DNA of 64,000 nucleotides. Source: G965227875 sp965227875 (GTDB taxonomy: Bacteria > Pseudomonadota > Alphaproteobacteria > Rhizobiales > JAJFHC01). Both the position numbers and the translations under genes were made by a program. Positions 37,201-52,200 of the stretch are shown here, in pieces. The notes beneath the pieces were generated by a model. It made no database searches. It saw nothing but the letters and a program-made list of their open reading frames with translations, and was not told where the DNA came from. Numbering within the stretch: the stretch's first letter is position 1; every line of letters begins with the position of its first letter. The stretch is from the NCBI GenBank assembly GCA_965227875.1, contig OZ245783.1:2170001-2234000 (forward strand), in the 5' to 3' direction.

Positions 37201-40200
37201 GCACCGGGCGCTACGCGCTGGTGCTGGAGCGCGACGTGCAGGTTGGGCCGCGAACCTCGGCGGACTATCGCTTCGTTGTCTACAAGCACGCCGAGACGCC
37301 CGAAACCATCGCGCTCGATGGAACGAATCCGGCGCCAGGCCCGCAATGGACCGCAGGCCGGGGAAATGGCGGCGTGGCGCTCACCGGGGCGGATGTGCTC
37401 GTCGTCGACGGCGCGGATGCGCCGGACCTCACCGGTGACGTGACCTTCGAGGCGTGGTTCCGGATCGACCGTTTCGAGAACACGTGGACGCCACTGGTCT
37501 ACAAGGGCGACCTCGACGGCTCGCCGCGCACCTTCTCGGTCTGGCTGCGCAGCAACGGCGCCGTGCACCTGAGCACTCATGACGCGTCCGGCAACCAGAC
37601 GCTCGAAACGTCGGGCGGTCTCGTCACGCCCGGCGAATGGATGCATGTGGCGGTGATCTCCGACCGTGCCAACGGGCAAAGCCGGATCTACGTCAACGGC
37701 GCCGAGCAGGCGGCGGGCACGCTGAGGGCCAATCCATCGGCAGATGTCGGCGGCGATATCGTCATCGGCTACACGGCCGAGAACTCGACCTCCTACAGCA
37801 TGTTCGAGGGCGAGATCGACCGCATGGCCTTCTGGGGCCGCGTGCGCGATGCGTCGGAGATATCCAACGCGGCGGCCGGCGGCGCGGATGCCGACGTCTC
37901 GGATCTGCTGGCGCTCTACGAGTTCTCGACAGGGACGGGCGAAACTGCGGCGGACACGTCAGGCAACGGCCATGACGCGAGCTTCCTGCGGCTGAACGCG
38001 GATGGCGTGACGGGCCGGATCTCCCAGCCCGGCGAGATCGACGCCTATACGTTCGAGGTCACGCAGGCCGGCACGTATCGCATCGACAGCCTGACCTACA
38101 ACACCAGCCTGAACATGAAACTCGACGCACCGTTCGGCACGGTCTTCGAGGACGAGATCGACGATGTCTCGCGGGCCAGCGCGTTCAACTACAACGTCTT
38201 CCATCTGCAACCGGGCACATACACCATAGAGATCTCCGGCGACGGGACGACGACGGGCTTCTACAATTTCGAGATCGAGAACCTCGGCGGGGCAACACCC
38301 GTGACGCCGGGGGTGAGCGTATCGGGTGAACTCAACCCGGGTTCCAGCGCCCAGGCCTACCGTTTTGCCGGAGTTGGGGGGCAGCGCTACTTCTTCGACG
38401 TCACCCTGGACACATCCCACGTCGGCTGGGGACTGTACGACGCCTTCGGGAACCAGGTCTTCACCGCCGGCCTCGCCGACCGGGCCGACGTCGTCCTGCC
38501 CGCCGACGGGGAATACTATCTCATCGTCGACGGCGACCTCACCTATCTCGACTATGAACTGCCTTACGCCTTCACGATCCATGCCCATCCGGTGACGTCG
38601 GTTCCGCTGGCGCTCGGTTCGACCTTCAACGGCAACGTGGCCACTCCGGGCGAGCAGGATCGCTTCACGTTCAGCCTCTCCGGCCAGACGCGGCTCTATT
38701 TCGACTCCCTCGTCGACGACAACAACGTGCGCTGGATGCTGAGCGGTCCCGAGGGCACGCTCGTCGCGGACCGCGGTTTCGGCGCGAGCGACGGTTCGGG
38801 TTTCACGTCCAACCCCGTCCTGAACGCAGCGGCGGGCGATTATGTCCTCACGGTCTACCGGCAGAACGACGATACTGGCGGCTACCAGTTCAGGCTGCTG
38901 GATCTCGATGCTGAAGGCCGGCCCCTGCTTTTCGACACGCCGGTCATCGGCACCCTGGAGACTTCGGGGCGCGAGACCGTCGTGTACGCCTTCGATGCCG
39001 CGGCGAACGAACGGATCCGGTTCGACATCACCTCCGTCGACAATGGCAACACGCGGTTCCGCCTGCTCGACCCCCTGGGCCGGCAGGTGTTCGGCCCGAC
39101 GTCGCCAAGCAGCGTCGACAATCCCATCTACACCCTGGCGGATGCAGGGACGTACACCCTGCTCCTTGAAGGGCCGGACAACGCCGGCGACGATATTACC
39201 TACAACTTCCAGATCGTGCAGATCGCGCAGCCGGATGGCCAGGGTCTGACGGAACAGGATTTCGACACGCCCGGCGGCATACCCTTCACGCTGGTGAACC
39301 TCGCCGGCACGCCCGGCGAAATTCGCGACGACGGACCCGACGGAGACTACGCGCGACTGGCCGACGCGACGGCCTTCCATTCTCGCAATGCGCTGGTGTT
39401 CTCGTCGACCTCGACCGGCCGGCTCGACAGCGTCGACGTCGAATTCGATTTCCGCATCACCGGGAACCCGTCCCGGACCAATGTCGGCGAAGGACTGGGT
39501 TTTGTCCTGCTGGACAACGCCGTCTACGGCACCGGCGGCACGATCCTCGAAAATCCGGGCGTCGAGCCGAACCTCCCCGGTGCCTTCGGGATCAGCTTCG
39601 ACATCAACGACAATACGGGCGGTTCCAACGACAACCACGTGTCCGTCCATTACGACGGCCAGGAACTGGCGAACCTTCCGGACCTGCCGTTCACGCTCGC
39701 CAACGGGCAATTCAACACCGCGCGCATCCTGCTGACGCGCACGGCCGGTGGTGCGCTGCTGACCCTGCAACTCACGGAGGCCGGCGACGGCACGACCAAC
39801 GTGCTGACGGATTTCTTCATCGGTGGATACGACCTGCCGAGCAGCCGGATGGCGTTTTTCGGAACGACCGCCAGCGAAGTGGCGGACCAGGACATCGACA
39901 ACGTGTCCATCGCCACGACCCCGGCCGCCCAGCCCCTGCCGACGCTCGCCTTCGACGTCACCCGGGACGGGAACATCTCCAGCGTCGGCGCCGTCGACCG
40001 CTACGTCTTCACCGTCACGGAAACCGGCACATTCGTCTTCGATTCGCGCACCGACAACGGCAATCTGCGCTGGTCGCTCGAGGGACCGATCGAACCTGTC
40101 TCGAACGTCTCCTTCCAGGGAAGCGACAGCTTCGACAGCAGCAACAACGCGCTTCGCCTGCCGCCCGGCACCTATACGATCTCTATCAGGGGAATCAACG

Positions 40201-43200
40201 GGTTCACCGGGTCATACGGATTTGCCCTCAAGGACCTGTCCGCGGGTACCGTCATCGTCCCGGGCACCTCCGTCAGCGGCACGCTCGATCCGGGCAGCGA
40301 AACCCAGGTCTTCAATTTCGAGGCCTCTGCCGGCGCGACCTACTATTTCGACAGGATCACCGCCACCACGTCCAACCTGACCTGGCGCCTGGTCGATCCC
40401 TTCGGGACCCAGGTCTTCGGGCCGACGGGATTCAACTCGAACTCCGGTCCGACCGTCCTCGGTTTCGACGGAACCTACGCCCTCGTGCTCGAGGGCCGGC
40501 GCAACCAGAGCACTCCCGTCGGATTCGAGTTCACCGTCCACCAGCTGGAGGACGTCCGCACGTCCGCGACCGTCGGCCAGACCGTCGCCGGAACGGTTTC
40601 GGTCCCGACCCAGCGCCATGTTTTCGACTTCACGCTGGACAGCGCGACACTCTTGTATGTGGACAGCCTGACCCACAGTTCCGCATTCACCTGGGAAATC
40701 GCGGGCGTGAACGGGGTACTCGCCTCGCGACGGTTCGACCAGACGGATTCGCAGCATATCAGCGGCAGCGGCGTCTATCTGATGCCGGCGGGCGAATACA
40801 CGTTCACGGTCATTCCGTCGTCCGAGAATGTCGGCGACTTCTCCTTCCGGCTCCTCGATCTGGAAAGTGCCGCGGAGATCACGCCCGGTAGCGACGTGTC
40901 CGGAACGATGGACCCGGGCAACGCGACGCGTCTCTATGCGTTCGAGGCACAGGCGGGTGACCGGTTCTATCTCGACAGCCGCATGACCGGTTCGAACGCG
41001 GACTGGAAGATCGTCGGTCCCGACGGCGGCCTCGTGGTCGACCTGTCCACCTACAGCAACAACTACGGTCCCTTCACGACGGAAACCGGAGGCACGTTCA
41101 CGATCCTGCTCGAGGGCAGGGGACCGACATCGTCGTCCTGGGACATCGATTTCGTTCTGCGACAGATTGATCCCGTCGGCACGCCCTATGCCATCGGCGA
41201 TCTCGTCGACAGCGCGATCGCGTTTCCCGGCATCGAAGACCGCTACAATTTCACGCTGGCCGAAGACGGCGTGCTTTATGTCGATGCGCTTTCTCCGGCG
41301 AGTTCCACCTTCAACTGGCGCATCGAGGGACCCAACGGCACGATCGCGTCGCGCGTCTTCACCTCGAGCGACGGCACGGATGCGGCAACCGTTCCCCTCG
41401 TAGACCTGGCGGCCGGGACCTATGCGCTCGTCGTCGACGCGGATGGCGAGGTCACCGGGGATTACGCGATCCGGCTGATCGACACCGCGGCCGCCACCCC
41501 CATCGTCTTCGGCTCGCCCGTGGCGGGCACCATCGGCCCGGGCAGCGAGACGGAGATATACTCCTTGTCCGGCACCGCGGGCGACCGCTTCTATTTCGAC
41601 CGCCAGGACCTTACCGGCACCACGCCATACTGGCGACTGATCGACCCCTATGGCCGCGCCGTCTTCGAAGGGAACTTCAATGACGTCGATACGACGACGC
41701 TGCCGGTAACCGGCGATTATCTCCTGGTCGTCGAAGGCCGGATCTATTCGTCCGCCGGAATCACGACCGTGGATTTCGCGATCTACGCCAATCCCCAGGA
41801 GGAGCCGGTCCCGATCCGGTTCACCGACGAGCCCGCCCCGGACCTTGTCGTCACCGGCGTCGGTGTCTCCGCCGACGGTGCGGTGACTTCAGACAAGACC
41901 GTGACGATCTCCTGGACCACGGAAAACATCGGGGCGCTGCCGGCCGATGCCGCGTTCAGTGAGCGCGTGCTGGTGCGCAATCTCGATACAGGCGCGATCA
42001 TCGCGGAGACGATTGTCGCCTACGACCCGCTGACCAGCGGGCCGATACCGGCCGACGGTGGCGTGGCGCGCCAGGTCCAGGTCACGCTTCCGCAGGGGCT
42101 CGCCGGCGCCGGTAACCTGCGCGTTACCGTGAGCACCGATATCGGCAACGCCGTGGAGGAACTGAGCCTCGACGGGCAGGCGGAACTCAACAACGCCACA
42201 TCACTTTCATTCACCTCCGCACTCGCGCCCTATCCCGACCTGCTCGTGGAGAACATCGGCCCGGTGCCCCCGGCCGGCTGGCAGGCCGGCCAGAATGTCA
42301 CGGTCGCCTGGGTCACCCGCAACGCCGGTACCGCGGACGCCACGGGCGGATGGAGCGAGCGTCTCAGGATCATCAACCGCACCACCAACCGGGTCATCTA
42401 CGAGGCCGACGTTCCGGTCGCGTCAGGCGAAACGATCGCGGCCGGCCAGACGCGCGCCGGCAGCCACAGTTTCACATGGCCGTCGGGGCAGAATGCCACC
42501 GGCCGTTTCGACTTCATCGTCACCTCCGACATTTTCGACGCGCTCTTCGAGGAGAACCCGAACGGCACCGGGGAGACCAACAACACGACCACCGCGACCA
42601 TCTCGTCGGCGCCCGACCTGGTCGTGGAGAACCTCGCCGTGACCGACGGTGCCGTGTCACCCGGAACGGCCTTCACCATCACCTGGGACGACGTCAACGA
42701 GGGTGCTGCGGCGACGCCGTCGGGCTGGTTCGACCGTATACAGATCATCAATCGGGACACCGGCGAGACGCTGGTCAACCAGGCGATCTCGATCGCCGCG
42801 CACGGTGGCCTGCTGGGCGCCGGGGAACGGGCGACCAGGAGCTTCACGACCAGTCTGCCGCATGGCATACGCGGCACGGGCCAGATCGACATCATCGTCA
42901 CCGCCGACCGCAACGCGTCCAACCAGGGTGCGCTCATCGAGGATAACGGCGTCACGAATGCCGAGTCCAACAACGCGATGACGATCACTGAGCAGTCGGA
43001 ACCGCGACCCTATCCCGATCTTCGGATCAGCGGGTTCGCGGCGCCCGGCGTGGGGGACGGGGGCGATCCAGTCACCATCTCCTACACGGTGGAGAATGTC
43101 GGCTCGGTCGCCACCGGGGCCGCACTCTGGCAGGACCTCGTCATCCTGTCTGCCGACGATGTGATCGGCAATGAAGACGACGTGGTCATCGGTTCGATCG

Positions 43201-46200
43201 AGCGCAGCGGGGCGCTCGGCGCGGGCCAGACCTATTCCTTCAGCGGCGAGGTGACGCTGCCCGCAGGATTTGACGGCACGCACTACCTCTCCGTCATCGT
43301 CGACGGAAACGAACTCGTGACCGAACCGGACACGCGGGGCGACAATGTCGCCAGTGCTGTCGCGATCGACCTCGCCTCGCCCTATGCCGACCTTGCCGTG
43401 GAGGTCGTGACCGGTCCCGCCAATACGGTCAACAGCGGCGATGATGTCACGGTCGCATGGCGCGTGCGCAACACCGGCCCCGATCCCGCCACCGGGACCT
43501 GGACCGACCGGGTTCTCCTGTCGACGGACGGAACGCCGGACGGCGGCGACATCGTGATCGGCGAGTTCAACCGGTCCGGCCCGCTCGCCAGCGGCGCGGC
43601 CTATTCGGTGTCCCGCACGATCACCCTTCCCGACGGCGTCAGCGGCACCTACACGATCCTCGTGGTTTCCGACGTCGCCGGATCCGTTTACGAGCGCACG
43701 CTGGAGGCCAACAACGTCGGCGCGTCCCTGACGCCGCTCGCGATATCGGCGTCGCCGGCCGCCGATCTCGTCGCCGAGGTTCTGGCCAGTCCGACGACGG
43801 GCGTTCCCGGCGAAACGGTCGAGGTCACCTTCCGCGTGACCAATAACGGGGCTGCCACGGCGCGCGCCTCATGGTTCGACCGTCTCTATCTGACGTCGAG
43901 CGGCACCACGTCCGGCGCGTCCATTCTCGCGACGGTCGGGCGTGACTTCGACCTGGCCGTCGGCGCGTTCTACGACGTCACGGTGAACGTCGTCATTCCC
44001 GAACGCGGTATCGGGGATCACACCTTCCTGGTCGTCTCAGACTACAGCGGACGGGTCTACGAAGGCGGACTCGAAGCCAACAACGCCGCCCTGTCCGACG
44101 ATTTCGACCTTCTCCATCCCAATCTCGTTGTCGACGAAGTGACCTTCCCGGTCACCGAGATCGTGTCCGGGCAAACGCTCTCGGTGACCTATACGGTGTC
44201 GAACCCGGGTGGAGGCCCGGCGGTCGGAGACTGGACGGACCGGATCTACCTGTCCCGCGACGGAGAACTCGACGACAACGACGTCCTGATCGGGACGGTC
44301 GGCCATGCGGGCGGGCTTCTCAGCGCGGCCGACTACACGAAGACGGTCGACCTCACCATCCCCATCGATGCCTCCGGCAACTACCAGGTTCTCGTCGTCA
44401 CCGACGACGATGACGACGTGGTCGAGCCCGACGGCGAAGGGGACAACGCGGGCGCTTCGCCGCTGACGGTCACGCTGGCGCCCTATGCCGATCTCGCTGT
44501 GACGCAGGTCGACGCGCCTGCCCTGACAATCGACGATCCCGCCACCGTGACCGTGAGCTGGACGGTCGCTAATCTTGGCACCGGGACGGGCATCACCGAC
44601 AGCTGGACCGACACGATCATCGCGTCGACGGACGCGATACTCGGCGACCAGGACGACATCGTCCTCGGCACTTTCACGCATTCCGGATTCGTCGCCGCGA
44701 ACGGGACCTACCAGCGCAGCGAAAACATCCTGCTGCCGCCCGCCTTCAATGGCCGCTACACGCTCTTCGTGACCACGGACAGCGGAGGCGAGGTGTTCGA
44801 GAACGGCAGCGAGTCCAACAATACCGCGTCGCTCGCCACGCCCTTCGACGTCATGCCCATCGCCAATGCCGATCTGGTCATCGAGAACGTCGAGGTCATC
44901 GGCGACGCGTCGAGCGGCCGGCCGCTGGAAATCACCTGGACGGTGCGCAATGACGGCATCGGCATCACCAACGCGGCGGCGTGGACGGACAGGGTCTATC
45001 TCGCGACGAATCCGGACGGCACCGGCCGCGTGTCCCTCGGCGGCTTCACGCATCTCGGTTATCTCGACCCCGGCGACGCCTACACCCGCACCGCGACGGC
45101 GGTGCTGCCGCAGGGCATCTCCGGCACCTACTACATCGTCGTCGAGGTCCCTGGCACATCCAATCCGAATTCCGGCGGGACGCCGTTCGAGTTCATCTAC
45201 ACAGACAACAACAGCCTCGTCTCGCAGGCATTCGAGGTCGAGCTCTCGCCCGCGCCGGATCTCCGCGTCACGGCGGTGACCGTGCCGGCGTCCGTCCCGG
45301 AAGGCTCTGCCATCGACATCGAGTGGACGGTCAGGAACGAGGGCCAGGCCGCGGCGGAAGGCACGTGGACGGACAGGATTTTCCTGCGCAAGGCCGGGGA
45401 GACGGGAAGCGGAACGTCGATCGGCTCCTACAGTTTCACCGGTCCGCTCGCCGCCGGCACGTCGTACTCGCGCCGTGAACAGGTGACGCTGCCGTCGTCG
45501 ATCAACGACCGCTACGAGATCGTCATCGTCACCGACCAGACCGACTCGGTCTACGAAGGCGCCGGAGAGACCAACAACACGTCGACGGCGGACGCGGAAA
45601 TTCTGGTCTCGATCCTCCCGCGCCCCGACCTGCAGGTCGATTCGATCATCGGTCCGGACGTTGTGGACGCCGGCGGCACCGCGTCGATCGAGTTTGTCGT
45701 CATCAACCAGGGGCCGGTCGCCACGACCGTGCCCAACTGGTCCGACGCCGTCTACCTGTCCCTCGACGACAAGATCACGTCCGACGACATACGCGTCTCC
45801 ACCCACGCCAACCAGGCCGCCCTTGGCTCCGGTGAGCAGTACCGCACGCTGTCCGGCACGTTCAAGATTCCCGAGCGGTTCAGGGGCACCGTCTATGTCA
45901 TCGCCGCCGCGGATGTCGGCAATGCCGTCGGTGAATGGCCCAACGACAACAACAATACCCGCCTGCACGAACTGTTCGTGAACCCGTGGCCCTTTGCCGA
46001 CCTCGTCGTGTCCGACGTGGTCACGCCGGCCCAGGCGTTCGAGGGTAACCAGATCGAGGTCCGCTACACCGTGACCAATCTCGGCAGCGGGCCCACCAAT
46101 CTCGGCAACTGGGCCGAGCAGATCTGGCTGACGAAGGACAAGAACCGGCCCCATCCGGGCCAGGGCGACATCCTGCTGACCACTTTCCAGTACAGCGGCG

Positions 46201-49200
46201 GTGTCCTCGAAAAGGACGCCGGGTACGATCGCGTGGTCACCGTACAGCTTCCCGACACCCTGGTTTCGGGCGAGTACTACATCACGCCCTGGGTCGATCC
46301 CTACGCGACGGTGCTCGAGGACACCCTTGCGATCAACGTCAATCCGGACGATCCAAACGAGGTCAACAACAACAACTACAAGGCCGGTGGCGGCGACCTG
46401 ATCGGCAAGCAGGCGATCGCCCTCATCGGCACGCCGCCAGCGGTGAAGTATCCCGACCTCAGGGCCGTCTCCGTCACCCCGGATGCGACCGGCGAGGCGA
46501 CTGGGGAGTTCACCGTATCCTGGACGGTGGAGAATATCGGCGAGGCGGCGGCGGCCAGTTGGGTCGACTACATCATCCTGTCGGACAACCCGGCGATCGA
46601 CGATTCGTCCGCCACCACGCTCGAACTGGGGCGTTTCCAGTCGACCGCGAGCCTCGCGGTCGGCGAGAGCAGGACACGTAGCGCGACATTCACCCTCTCT
46701 CCCGCCGCGCAGGGCCAGTATGTGCATGTCGTGACGGCGGGGAACCTGCCCGGCGATTCGAACAGCCTCAACAACACTGTCCGGGCCGACACCGACGTCA
46801 CCCGCCGGCTTCCGGACCTGCAGCTTGTCGAGATCGTGCCGGAAGACATTGTCTATTCCGGTGAATCGACGACCGTCACCTACACGGTCCGGAACAACAG
46901 CGACACGACGATCTGGTCGGGCACCGAATACTGGCGCGACATGGTCTGGATCTCGCGGGATCCAACGTTCATCCGCGGCCGCGCGGAGGCCGTCGCCACC
47001 GTTTCCGTCGCACCGGACGAGGACCTCGGGCCCGGCGACAGCTACACCCGCTCGGTGACGTTCGACCTGCCGCCGGGGACGTCGGGACCGTATTTCATCT
47101 ACGTGTTCACCAACGTGCAGAACACGCGGACACCGGAAGTCCGCACCCAGAACAACGGATCGGGCACCAACGACGCCCAGAGCAGCTACTACAGCCGGGT
47201 CGCCTATGAGGACATCACCGGCAATGACGGCAGCGTCCCGATTTCCGTCATTTACCGGGAGCCGGACCTGCGGGTGACCGATCTCGTGGTGCCGTCCGAA
47301 CTCGAGGCCGGCACGACGGCCAACATATCCTTCACGGTCACCAATGTGGGAACGCGGACCACGCGCGAGGATCACTGGACGGACCGGGTCTATCTCTCCA
47401 TCGACGAGTCGCTCGACGTCAGCGATTACCTTCTGACGCGCGAGGAGAACGGTCGTCTGATCGCCGCCGAGTTCGAACGCTCCGGCGCGCTCGCGCCCGG
47501 GGAGTCCTACACGGCCACGATCGCCGTCACGATCCCCTTCGACATCGAGGGGGACTTCAACATCCTGGCCGTCACCGACTCGCCCTTCACGGCCAGCGGG
47601 TACACGACGAGCACGATCTCCAGCCGCCTCAACGGCGTCGGCGCGAATTTCCTCGGCGGCAAGGTCCGGGAGTTCGACGGCGAAGGCAACAACACCACCG
47701 GCGCTCCGATCCACATCGGACCCTTCACCGGATCGGACCTTCAGGTCACGAGCCTGATCGCGCCGGAACGCGTGTTGCGGGGCAAGACCTTCGACGTCAC
47801 CTACACGGTGACCAATGCCGGCGGTGCGACGCCCACCCTCCAGTCGACCTGGGACGACCTCGTCTATCTGTCCCGCGATCCCTATCTCGACCTGCGCGCC
47901 GACCGCTATCTCGGCAGCATACGGCATACGGGCGGCCTGGGCGCGGGCGAGGAATATACCGTGACCCGGTCCTACCAGGTGCCGGTCGACCTGCCGACGA
48001 GCGCCTACTACGTCTTCGTGGTCACCGACCCCGCCAGGTCTTCGCCCACCGGGTCGGTCTATGAGGGGGCCAACGAACGCAACAACAACCGCGCCAGCGA
48101 CGTGCCGATGGTGCTGGAGCTTCCGCCTGCGAGCGATCTGCAGGTTCGCGACATCACGGTGCCGGTGACGGCCACCATCGGCGAGCCGCTCACATTTTCT
48201 TGGACCGTCGGCAACGAAAGCGACCAGACGATAGACGGCGCGTGGACGGATTCGCTCTTCCTGTCCGCGGACGCCACCTGGGACATCGGCGACCGCCCGC
48301 TCGGCCGCGCCGGCTTCAGCGGCACGCTTGCGCCGGGCGAGACCTATACGCTCGATCTCGAAGCCCTGATGCCGGCCGCCACACCCGGCGAATACCGCAT
48401 CATCGTGCGCACCGACATCCTCAACCAGGTCAACGAGGGCGTCAACGACGCCAACAACACGACCGCTTCCGCGGACGCGCTGTCCTTCGGCGTCGAGGAG
48501 ATCCAGGTCGGCGTCCCGAAAACCGCGTCGCTCCTCCCGGGCACCGAGCGGCTCTACAAGATCGAGGTGCCGCCCGAGCAGACCCTCAGGGTACGGATAT
48601 CTTCCGACGACGATGCTGCGATCAACGAGGTCTTCATCCGCCACGACGCGGTTCCGGGTTCGTCGGCTTTCGACGCGACCTATGAGGGTCCGCTGTCGAG
48701 CGATCTGGTCGCCATCGTTCCCGATACGGAACCGGGCACCTACTATGTGCTCGTGCGCGGTTTCAGCGGTCCGGCGGAAGGGTCCAACATCACGGTTCTC
48801 GCCGATCTCCTGCCGCTCGTGATCACCGGCATCGCGACCGACCGCGGCGGCGACAGCCGCTACGTCACGACGGAAATCGAGGGGGCTCGCTTCCACGAGA
48901 ACGCGATCGTCAAGCTGGTGCGCCCGGGCATTGCCGAGTTCGAACCGATTGACTGGTTGGTGGTCGATTCGACGCGCATCATCGCGACCTTCGATTTCAC
49001 GGATGCGCCACACGGTCTCTACGACGTTGCCGTCATCAACCCGAACGGCGCGACCGCGACCCTGCCTTACCGGTTCCAGGTGGAACGCGCGATCGAGCCC
49101 GACGTGACCATTGGCATCGGCGGCGACCGCGTGATCCTTGCGGGCGACCAGTCGACCTACTCGGTAGCCTTGCAGAACCTCTCGAACATCGACGCGCCCT

Positions 49201-52200
49201 ACACCTTCTTCCAGGTCGGCGTGCCGCAGCTCAATCTCAACGAGATCGTCTACGGACTGCCGTTCCTCGAGTTCGCGACCAATGTGCGCGGCACCCCGGA
49301 AGGCGCCGAGGGATCCGCGAACGAAAACGTGCCCTGGGCGAACCTGGAGTCCATCACCAACACCAACGGCCAGCTTCTCACCTCCGGATTCCTCTACGAT
49401 CATCCGGCCGACGGTTTTGCCGGTTTCTCCTTCAACGTCGCCACCTATCCCGGCCTCGCGGCGATGCACGAACGGGCCTTCGACGCGTTCCGGCAACAGA
49501 TGGCCGGGATCTATCCCGACCTTGACGAGGAACTGGCCGACGGTCCCGGCGGACTGGAGAACTGGTGGGAGAAGGTCAAGGAGAAGGCCGAGGAAGCCCA
49601 GCAGGGCCTTGGCGCGGCTCTCGACCAGCTCGACTTCGTCGGCCTCTACAACGACAACAGGGCGGTTCCCGACGACTGCGTCATCCCCTTCATCCCGTTC
49701 CGCTTCCATATGATGGCGAGCGCGACCACCATGACGCGCGCGGAATTCGTCGCCTACCAGTCCGGCCAGGCCGTCACCCTGCGCGAAGCGATCCTGGCGG
49801 CCGATCCCGGGGAGGTGAACGGCGCGCTTCTCGCGCTTGCGGCGAATGAACAAGACTGGGTCGACCTCTATCTCGCCGCCCTCGAGGATGCGGGGCTGTT
49901 GCGTCCCGACGGCGTCCAGCCGCCGGTTCGCGAGCAGCAGCACATCGTCAGCCTGATGGCGACGATCAGTTCCGGCATTCTCTTCGGTCCGGCCGGCGGG
50001 GAGATCCGGGGGTCCGCCGACATCCTCGGTTTCTTCGACGAACTCCGCACGCTCTACGGTCACGAACAGAACATGATGGCCGAACTCGAGTATCTCGAGA
50101 CGCGCCAGAGCGACTGCTATATCTGGGATGTGCCGATCCCCGCACTCCCGGACTTCGCGGATTACGACCTCGGCCTCGAGCAGCAGACCCATTTCGAAGC
50201 CTTCCGGGTCTACGTGCCGTGGATCCCGTTCGAGGACCGCGGCACGGGGCTTCCCCCGGATTTCGAGATCACCGCGCAGGCCGCCGTCGGCGGCGAGGAT
50301 TTCGTTCCCCTCGATTTCTCGAGCTACTTCCGCAACGCCGCCGAGTCGAGCCGCGTCGCCTCGCTCACCGGCCCGGAAACCGTGGATACCGACGGCTGGG
50401 TGCCCGCCGAAGAGGCGCTGCCCTATTCCGTCAATTTCGTCAACGACCCGTCCTCGTCGACCTATGTCAACGAGGTCCGGGTGGTCACGCAGTTCGACAC
50501 CGACCTCGACCCGCGGACATTCGAACTCGGCGACATCAAGATCGGCGACATCACCATCGACGTTCCCGACGGCCGCTGGAACTACCAGACCGAAATCGAC
50601 TTCACGGCGACACGCGGGTTTGTCCTGCGCGTATCGGGCGGCGTCGATCTCTACCAGGATCCCGCCGGCGCGTCGTGGCTCATCCAGGCCATCGATCCGC
50701 TGACCGGCGAGGTTCTGCAGGACACCACCCGCGGCCTGCTCAAGCCCAATGACGCGCTCGGAAACGGCGCTGGGTTCGTCAGCTACTCGATCGAGACGGC
50801 GAAGGACGTCGCCACCGGCAGGGAAATCGTCTCCTCCGCCCGGGTGCTTTTCGACACCCAGGCGCCGGAAGACACCAACGTCGTCATCAACACGGCCGAT
50901 GGTGTCGCACCGACGAGCAGCGTGACGGTGGAGCGTATCGGGACGACGCCCAATTTCGATGTGTCGTGGAGTGTGGAGGACGACTTCGGCGGATCCGGAT
51001 TCCGCCATGTCACGCTCTACGTCGCGACCGACGGAGGCGATTTCAAGATCTGGCAACGCCGGCTCGAAACCGGCGCCGGCACGCTCGTGTTCGAGGGCGA
51101 GGCCGGCCGCAGCTACGAGTTCCTTGCGCTCGCGACCGACGTGGCCGGCAACCAGGAAGTCCCCGATCTCGAGGCCAACGTCGCAACCGACGGGTCCGGG
51201 CTCAACTTCGGCGGTCTGCCGAGCGTTGGCCAGACCACGGCTCCCAATTTCGGCGTCGCTCCCGAGCCGCTGCCGCAACCGTCGACCAATCCGCTCTTCA
51301 CCGAGGCGCTCGACGGCATCCCCAACGCCGATCCGCTCTCCGGGCCAAGCGAGTTCGGCGAGGTCATCGCGCCATTTATCGGCCAGGCTTTCGCCACCGG
51401 TATCTCTGGCAGTTTCTCGGGGATCGGCCCGATGGCGATCGTCGAGGCGCCGGACGGCAGCTTCCTCGTCTCCGGCGGCGCCAATCGCGGCAGCCTGTGG
51501 CGCGTGGGAACGGACGGCGGCGAGGTCGGCAGTCCGCTTGCCACGCTCGACGTGCCGATCTACCAGATGGCGTTCGACAATGACGGGCGCCTGTGGGGGA
51601 CGACCGGGGGCGGCGAACTCGTCGAACTCGATCCGCTGACCGGCCAGATCATCGGCCGCCACGGCGACGGCGTGACGATCGCGCTGGCGGTCGAGGAGGA
51701 GACCGGGCGGATTTTCGTGTCGACCCAGAACGGCGTCGAGATCTTCGATACCGCGACACGCGCGTTTACCCAGTTCAGCCGGGACAGGAACCTGCGCGTG
51801 GCGAGCCTGGCCTTCGCCGACGACGGCACGCTGTGGGGCGTCACCTGGCCGGATCGCGCCCAGGTGGTGTCGTTCACGGAGCGCGGGCGCGCGGAAATCA
51901 AGCTCAAGTTCGACAGCCTCGTCGACTCCATCGCCTTCGGCCGCAAGGGGACCGAACTGGAGAACCTGCTGTTCGTCTCGCACAACAGCGGCACGGTCCA
52001 GGATACCGGTCTGGCGACGCCGGACTCCGAACTCACCATGGTCGACGTGGCGACGCTGCAGAAGGTGGCCGTCGCGCGCGACGGCACAAGGGGCGACACC
52101 GTCATCACGACCTCGGACGGCCGCGTGCTCCTGTCCCAGTCCGGGCAGGTGGATCAGCTCAACCCGATCCTGGCGCCCATCGTCGTGGCCACCAACCCGC

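Larger units (their letters stand above)
31494..41837 (+). repeat. Alternating two-type PPC-like beta repeats (residues 67-3514)
   Basis: About 100-residue modules in strict alternation. Type A has a fDsLT...lrWsLtGPxG...r.F..sD core ending GdYxLtV...GdfxFRLlDL. Type B has YrFeAxAGdrxyfD...lxDPxGxxvFG and ends GtYtLLVEGr. Examples of A start near 31500, 32100, 34700, 35380, 38620, 39970, 40560 and 41190; B modules follow each. The fold expected is the pre-peptidase C-terminal (PPC) beta-sandwich. Lectin-like modules are spliced between them. Confidence 0.75.
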
